A program made the position numbers and the translations under genes. Shown here piece by piece: positions 60,694-64,000 of a DNA stretch of 64,000 nt (the first letter of the stretch is position 1; the number at the start of each line of letters is the position of its first letter). The stretch covers positions 65,175,797 through 65,239,796 of the forward strand of contig NC_090757.1 of NCBI RefSeq assembly GCF_036898095.1. The letters are read 5' to 3'. Below the pieces are notes generated by a model. That model was not told where the DNA came from and did not search any database. It saw nothing but the letters and a program-made list of their open reading frames with translations. This stretch comes from Palaemon carinicauda. Taxonomy: Eukaryota; Arthropoda; Malacostraca; Decapoda; Palaemonidae.

Positions 60694-61329
60694 ACATCGA
60701 GCTTGCCCGCAAGTTCGAAACTTGGCGACGAAACGCCAAGGTGCTTGAGCCCCGAGAGGAGGAAAGTACCCATGACCTTCCTGTAGCTTCCTTGAACAAA
60801 ACCTCGGGTCGCAACCGAGGAGGGAAAGGACCTGGTAAGCCCCTTTCACGAAATGGAGAAGAGGAAGGGGTAAACCAGTCATCCCTTGGCTGATGGAGAA
60901 ATCTCGAACGGAAAGCTCCCTGGCAAAACCCTTCCAGGGAATGACGGGGAATGGCTAACCCAGGTCCTGAAAAGAAGAATGTTGCTCAGACCACCCTGAA
61001 GATTCTTCCTGCTCTTGCATGTGCCATGCTCTGCTTTTAAGGGGTGAGCCCGTGTCCTGGAAATACGCTCCCGAAGACTCGCCAGGCTGGCCATGCTGCG
61101 GAACCCAAACGGGAATCACGGTCGCAATCGCCCTGGCGCTCTAGCGATGGTAAATCAATGGTTTGCGCGTGGGTGAACGTGGAAGCGCCCATGCGCGGGC
61201 ACGCAGGAACGCAAACGAAGGTGCGCGAAAGAGCGCAGAAGGAGGGCGAGCGTGGTAAGAAGGGCGAGAGCTGTTGGTCGGCGAGCGATAACCCATAGGC
61301 GAGCAATGGATACTGCAAGAATTAAGCTG

Positions 61330-62310
61330 ACGTTCGAGCGACGGAACACCGTCGGTCCGCGCGACGAAACACCGTCGGTCCGGGCGACGAAACACCGTCG
61401 GTCCGGGCGACGGAACACCGGCGGTCCGGGCGACGGAACACCGGCGGTCCGGGCGACAGAACACTGTCGGTCCGGGCGACGGAACACCGGCGGTCCGGGC
61501 GACGGAACACCGGCGGTCCGGGCGACGGAACACCGGCGGTCCGGGCGACGGAACACCGTCGGACCGCGCGACGGAACACCGTCGGACTGCGCGATGGAAC
61601 ACCGTCCGTCCGCGCGACGGAACACTGTCCGTCCGCGCGACGGAACACCGTCGGTCGGCGCGACGGAACACCGTCGGTCGGCGCGACCGAACACCGTCCG
61701 TCCTCGCGACGGAACACCGTCCGTCCGGCGACGGAACACCGTCGGTCCGCGCGACGGAACATTCGTCGGTCCGCGCGACGGAACACCGTCGGACCGCGCG
61801 ACGGAACACCGTTGGACCGCGCAACGGAACACCGTCGGACCGCGCGACGGAACACCGTCCGTATGCGCGACGGAACACCGTCCGTCCGCGCGACGGAACA
61901 CCGTCCGTTTGCGCGATGGAACACCGTCCGTCCGCGCGACGGAACACCGTCCGTCCGCCCGAGGGAACACCGTCCGTCCGCGCGACGGAACACCGTCCGT
62001 CCGCGCGACGGAACACCGTCCGTCCGCGCGACGGAACACCGTCCGTCCGCGCGACGGAACACCGTCCGTCCGCGCGACGGAACACCGTCCGTCCGCGCGA
62101 CGGAACACCGTCCGTCCGCGCGACGGAACACCGTCCGTCCGCGCGACGGAACACCGTCCGTCCGCGCGACGGAACACCGTCCGTCCGCGCGACGGAACAC
62201 CGTCCGTCCGCGCGACGGAACACCGTCCGTCCGCGCGACGGAACACCGTCCGTCCGCGCGAAGGAACACCGTCTGTCCGCGCGACGGAACACCGTAGGTT
62301 CGCGCGCGGG
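61330..62310. repeat. Expanded 23-bp minisatellite, U4
   Basis: About 42 tandem 23-bp units built on GACGGAACACCGTC plus a variable CGTCCGCGC-type arm. Units from about 61980 to 62260 are almost invariant, while the 61330-61980 part holds variants such as CGGTCCGGGC. The period is visible directly (CACC at 61991, 62014, 62037). No stop occurs in several frames on either strand, giving spurious frames up to 487 codons. The other units have only about five or six copies here. Confidence 0.95.
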
Positions 62311-62399
62311 CGAACATTGCAGAGCATGTGCGCTGTCGCGCATGAGCGTAGGCGTGCGGTTGCACGGGCACGTGGGCACGCGGGTGAGCGCAGGTGGTC

Positions 62400-63665
62400 G
62401 GGAGACCGATGACGCATAGGAGGGCGATGGCGCGTTGACAAGCGATGGCGCATTCTGGCGAGCGATAGCCCGTAGGCGAGTGAAGGCGCGTTGGCATATG
62501 ATGGCGCATTGGCAACCGATGGCGCGTCGGCAAGCGACAGCGCGTTGGTGAGCGGTGGTGCGTTAACAACTACTAGCGCGCAGGTGAAGGATAGCGCGGG
62601 CGCATAGGCGATTGCCAACGCGAGAGAGACTAGTGATGGTTAGCGCGCATCGCGCTAACAGAAGGCGCGCAGGTGCATCAGGAAGGTGAGCGCTGAAGCA
62701 AGCTGTTAATCAGGCGATCCTAGATGGTCAGAAAACCGTTGGAGCCCATTGGTGCGTGGCAGAAAAGGGCGCTGACGATGAAGAAAGCTGGCGCAAAGAA
62801 AGACATAAGTAAAGGTGAGCGCTAGCGAGCAGGAGGAAGATCTAAGGCAAGACTCAGCTACCGGAGATCGTGGTCCACAGCAGGTGAGCGCTAGATTGCT
62901 ACTGATGGTGTCCAGGGGAACTGACACGCGTGGCAGATCGATGGCAATCGTTGACGCGTAGGAGATCGCTGACGAGCAGGTGAACGTTGACGCGTCTATG
63001 GTCGCTGGCGAGCTGGTGATCGCTGGCGAGCAGAAGGCATCTCGTGAAAGCCTGTGCGTAGAAGAAGAGTCCTTGTCCAAGACCTGAACCGAAGTTCTAG
63101 ATCACGAGGGCGAACATGGGCGCACAGGGCGCGTAACAGGAACCAACAGGAACAGAGAGATGATCATCATGAGAGCGCTGACGAACAGGAGAGCGAGAGA
63201 TGATCATCATGAGAGCGCTGACGAACAGGAGAGCGCTGACGAAAAGGAGTGCGCTGGCGAACAGGAGAGCGCTAGCGATCAGGAAAGCGCTGACGAGCAG
63301 GAGAGCGCTGACGAAAAGAAGTGCGCTGGCGAACAGGAGAGCGCTAGCGATCAGGAAAGCGCTGACGAGCAGGAGAGCGCCTGTGCGCTAACACTGAGCA
63401 GGAGCAGGAGAGCGCCTGTGCGCTAACACTGAGCAGGAACAGGAGAGCGCCTGTGCGCTAACACTGAGCAGGAGAGAACACAGCGGAAGGGCATGCAGGG
63501 GAACCCTGACACGCAAGGGAAGAACCCCCGTGGGAGGCAACCCTTAGCCCCGAAGGGATCGTAGTCCGTCGGGAGACTGATGTCCGTCGGAAGACCGTTG
63601 TCTGTCCGTCGGGAGACTGATGTCCGTCGGAAGACCGTTGTCCGTCGGGAAGACCGTTGCCCGTC
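62400..63665. repeat. Further short tandem repeats, U4
   Basis: Irregular units of the GCGATGGCGCGTTGGCAA type at 62400-62620; an 18-bp family (GAGAGCGCTGACGAACAG) repeated over 63150-63440, including a duplicated 40-base block with GATGATCATCATGAGAGCGC; and about 42-bp units at 63560-63660. The 16-bp and 35-bp arrays of the other units are not present in recognisable form. Confidence 0.75.
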
Positions 63666-64000
63666 GGAAGACGAGGTCAGACTGCTGTCCTTCTGCACCT
63701 GGGGCGGAAGATCAAGAAGAAGTTGTAGGCTGCATACGGAGATTCAAAAAGGCGCCACCTTGCGCCCTTATAGGGAGATGGGAGGCCCTTACGACGAGGC
63801 GGACGGAGAGCCTTACGCGAAGGAGGCCAACAGCAACAATAGCAGAAGAATCCTCCGAAGAGGAGTCTCTATGAGTGTACTCTCTCGCGAAAGAAAGAGA
63901 AACACTTCATAGAAGAGACTGGTCAGCCAGTGACCTAAAAGGAGCAATCCTCCGAAGAGGGGCTCTTGCAGTTGCCCAGCCCCTTGAGAAAAACTGCAAG

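Larger units (their letters stand above)
57630..64000. repeat. Repeat unit copy U4, partial and most diverged
   Basis: From 58078 it is collinear with the start of the other units (ATTTACATTGGGTGACTTACC), with many more substitutions and indels. It lacks about 1.2 kb of the RT region (breakpoint near 60693) and has a 23-bp minisatellite expanded to about 1 kb. It runs off the right edge before reaching the gag-like gene. Confidence 0.9.
58078..64000 (-). mobile_element. DIRS-like retroelement remnant in U4, partial
   Basis: It lacks the terminal-repeat block at its left end, because the preceding sequence is the TA element of U3, and runs off the right edge. Its RNase H segment is the best preserved of the array. 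Its RT core has been deleted. Confidence 0.55.

Noticed and set aside
61155..62618. Very long open frames (up to 487 codons) as real Arg-rich repeat proteins
   Set aside because: They arise from a 23-bp tandem repeat open in several frames on both strands with the same residue pattern; no flanking domain or start supports any one frame.

Overview
The window looks like repeat-dominated metazoan (eukaryotic) DNA. The families present (a Ty3/Gypsy LTR element with a lysine-tRNA primer site, DIRS-like retroelements, long GA/GT/AT microsatellites, a piggyBac-like TTAA insertion) and the style of the sequences suggest an arthropod, most likely a decapod crustacean. That assignment is inferred, and the species cannot be named from the sequence. 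I see no host single-copy protein gene: every convincing coding signal belongs to a transposable element. There is one 500-base N gap (13168-13667).

Layout. 1-970 holds the gag-like end of a decayed DIRS-type retroelement on the minus strand, running off the left edge. 971-3261 has nothing recognisable. 3262-12841 is a complete but damaged Ty3/Gypsy LTR retrotransposon: 5' LTR, tRNA-Lys-type primer site, gag with coiled coil and five zinc knuckles, aspartic protease, reverse transcriptase, RNase H, a second aspartic-protease-like domain, integrase, polypurine tract and 3' LTR. A short flank, an (AT)n tract and the gap follow.

13668-64000 is one array of a composite unit of about 10.7 kb: a left partial copy U0 (13668-25446), three full copies U1 (25447-36193), U2 (36194-46948) and U3 (46949-57629), and a diverged right partial copy U4 (57630-64000). 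Each unit contains, left to right: a reverse-oriented DIRS-like element of about 8 kb (inverted terminal repeats, remnants of reverse transcriptase and RNase H, a 118-bp 5S-rRNA-derived segment inside pol, and GC-rich minisatellites); a forward gag-like gene with a zinc knuckle; a solo inverted-terminal-repeat block; and a TA-flanked DNA element, truncated at the unit junction except at the U3/U4 boundary.

The copies differ informatively. U1 and U2 are almost identical, while U0 and U3 share other variants. U0 alone carries a 3.2-kb piggyBac-like insertion whose empty site is preserved in the other copies. U4 has lost about 1.2 kb of pol, and its 23-bp minisatellite has expanded to about 1 kb. 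The array is best read as a nested graveyard of elements that was then amplified as a block.
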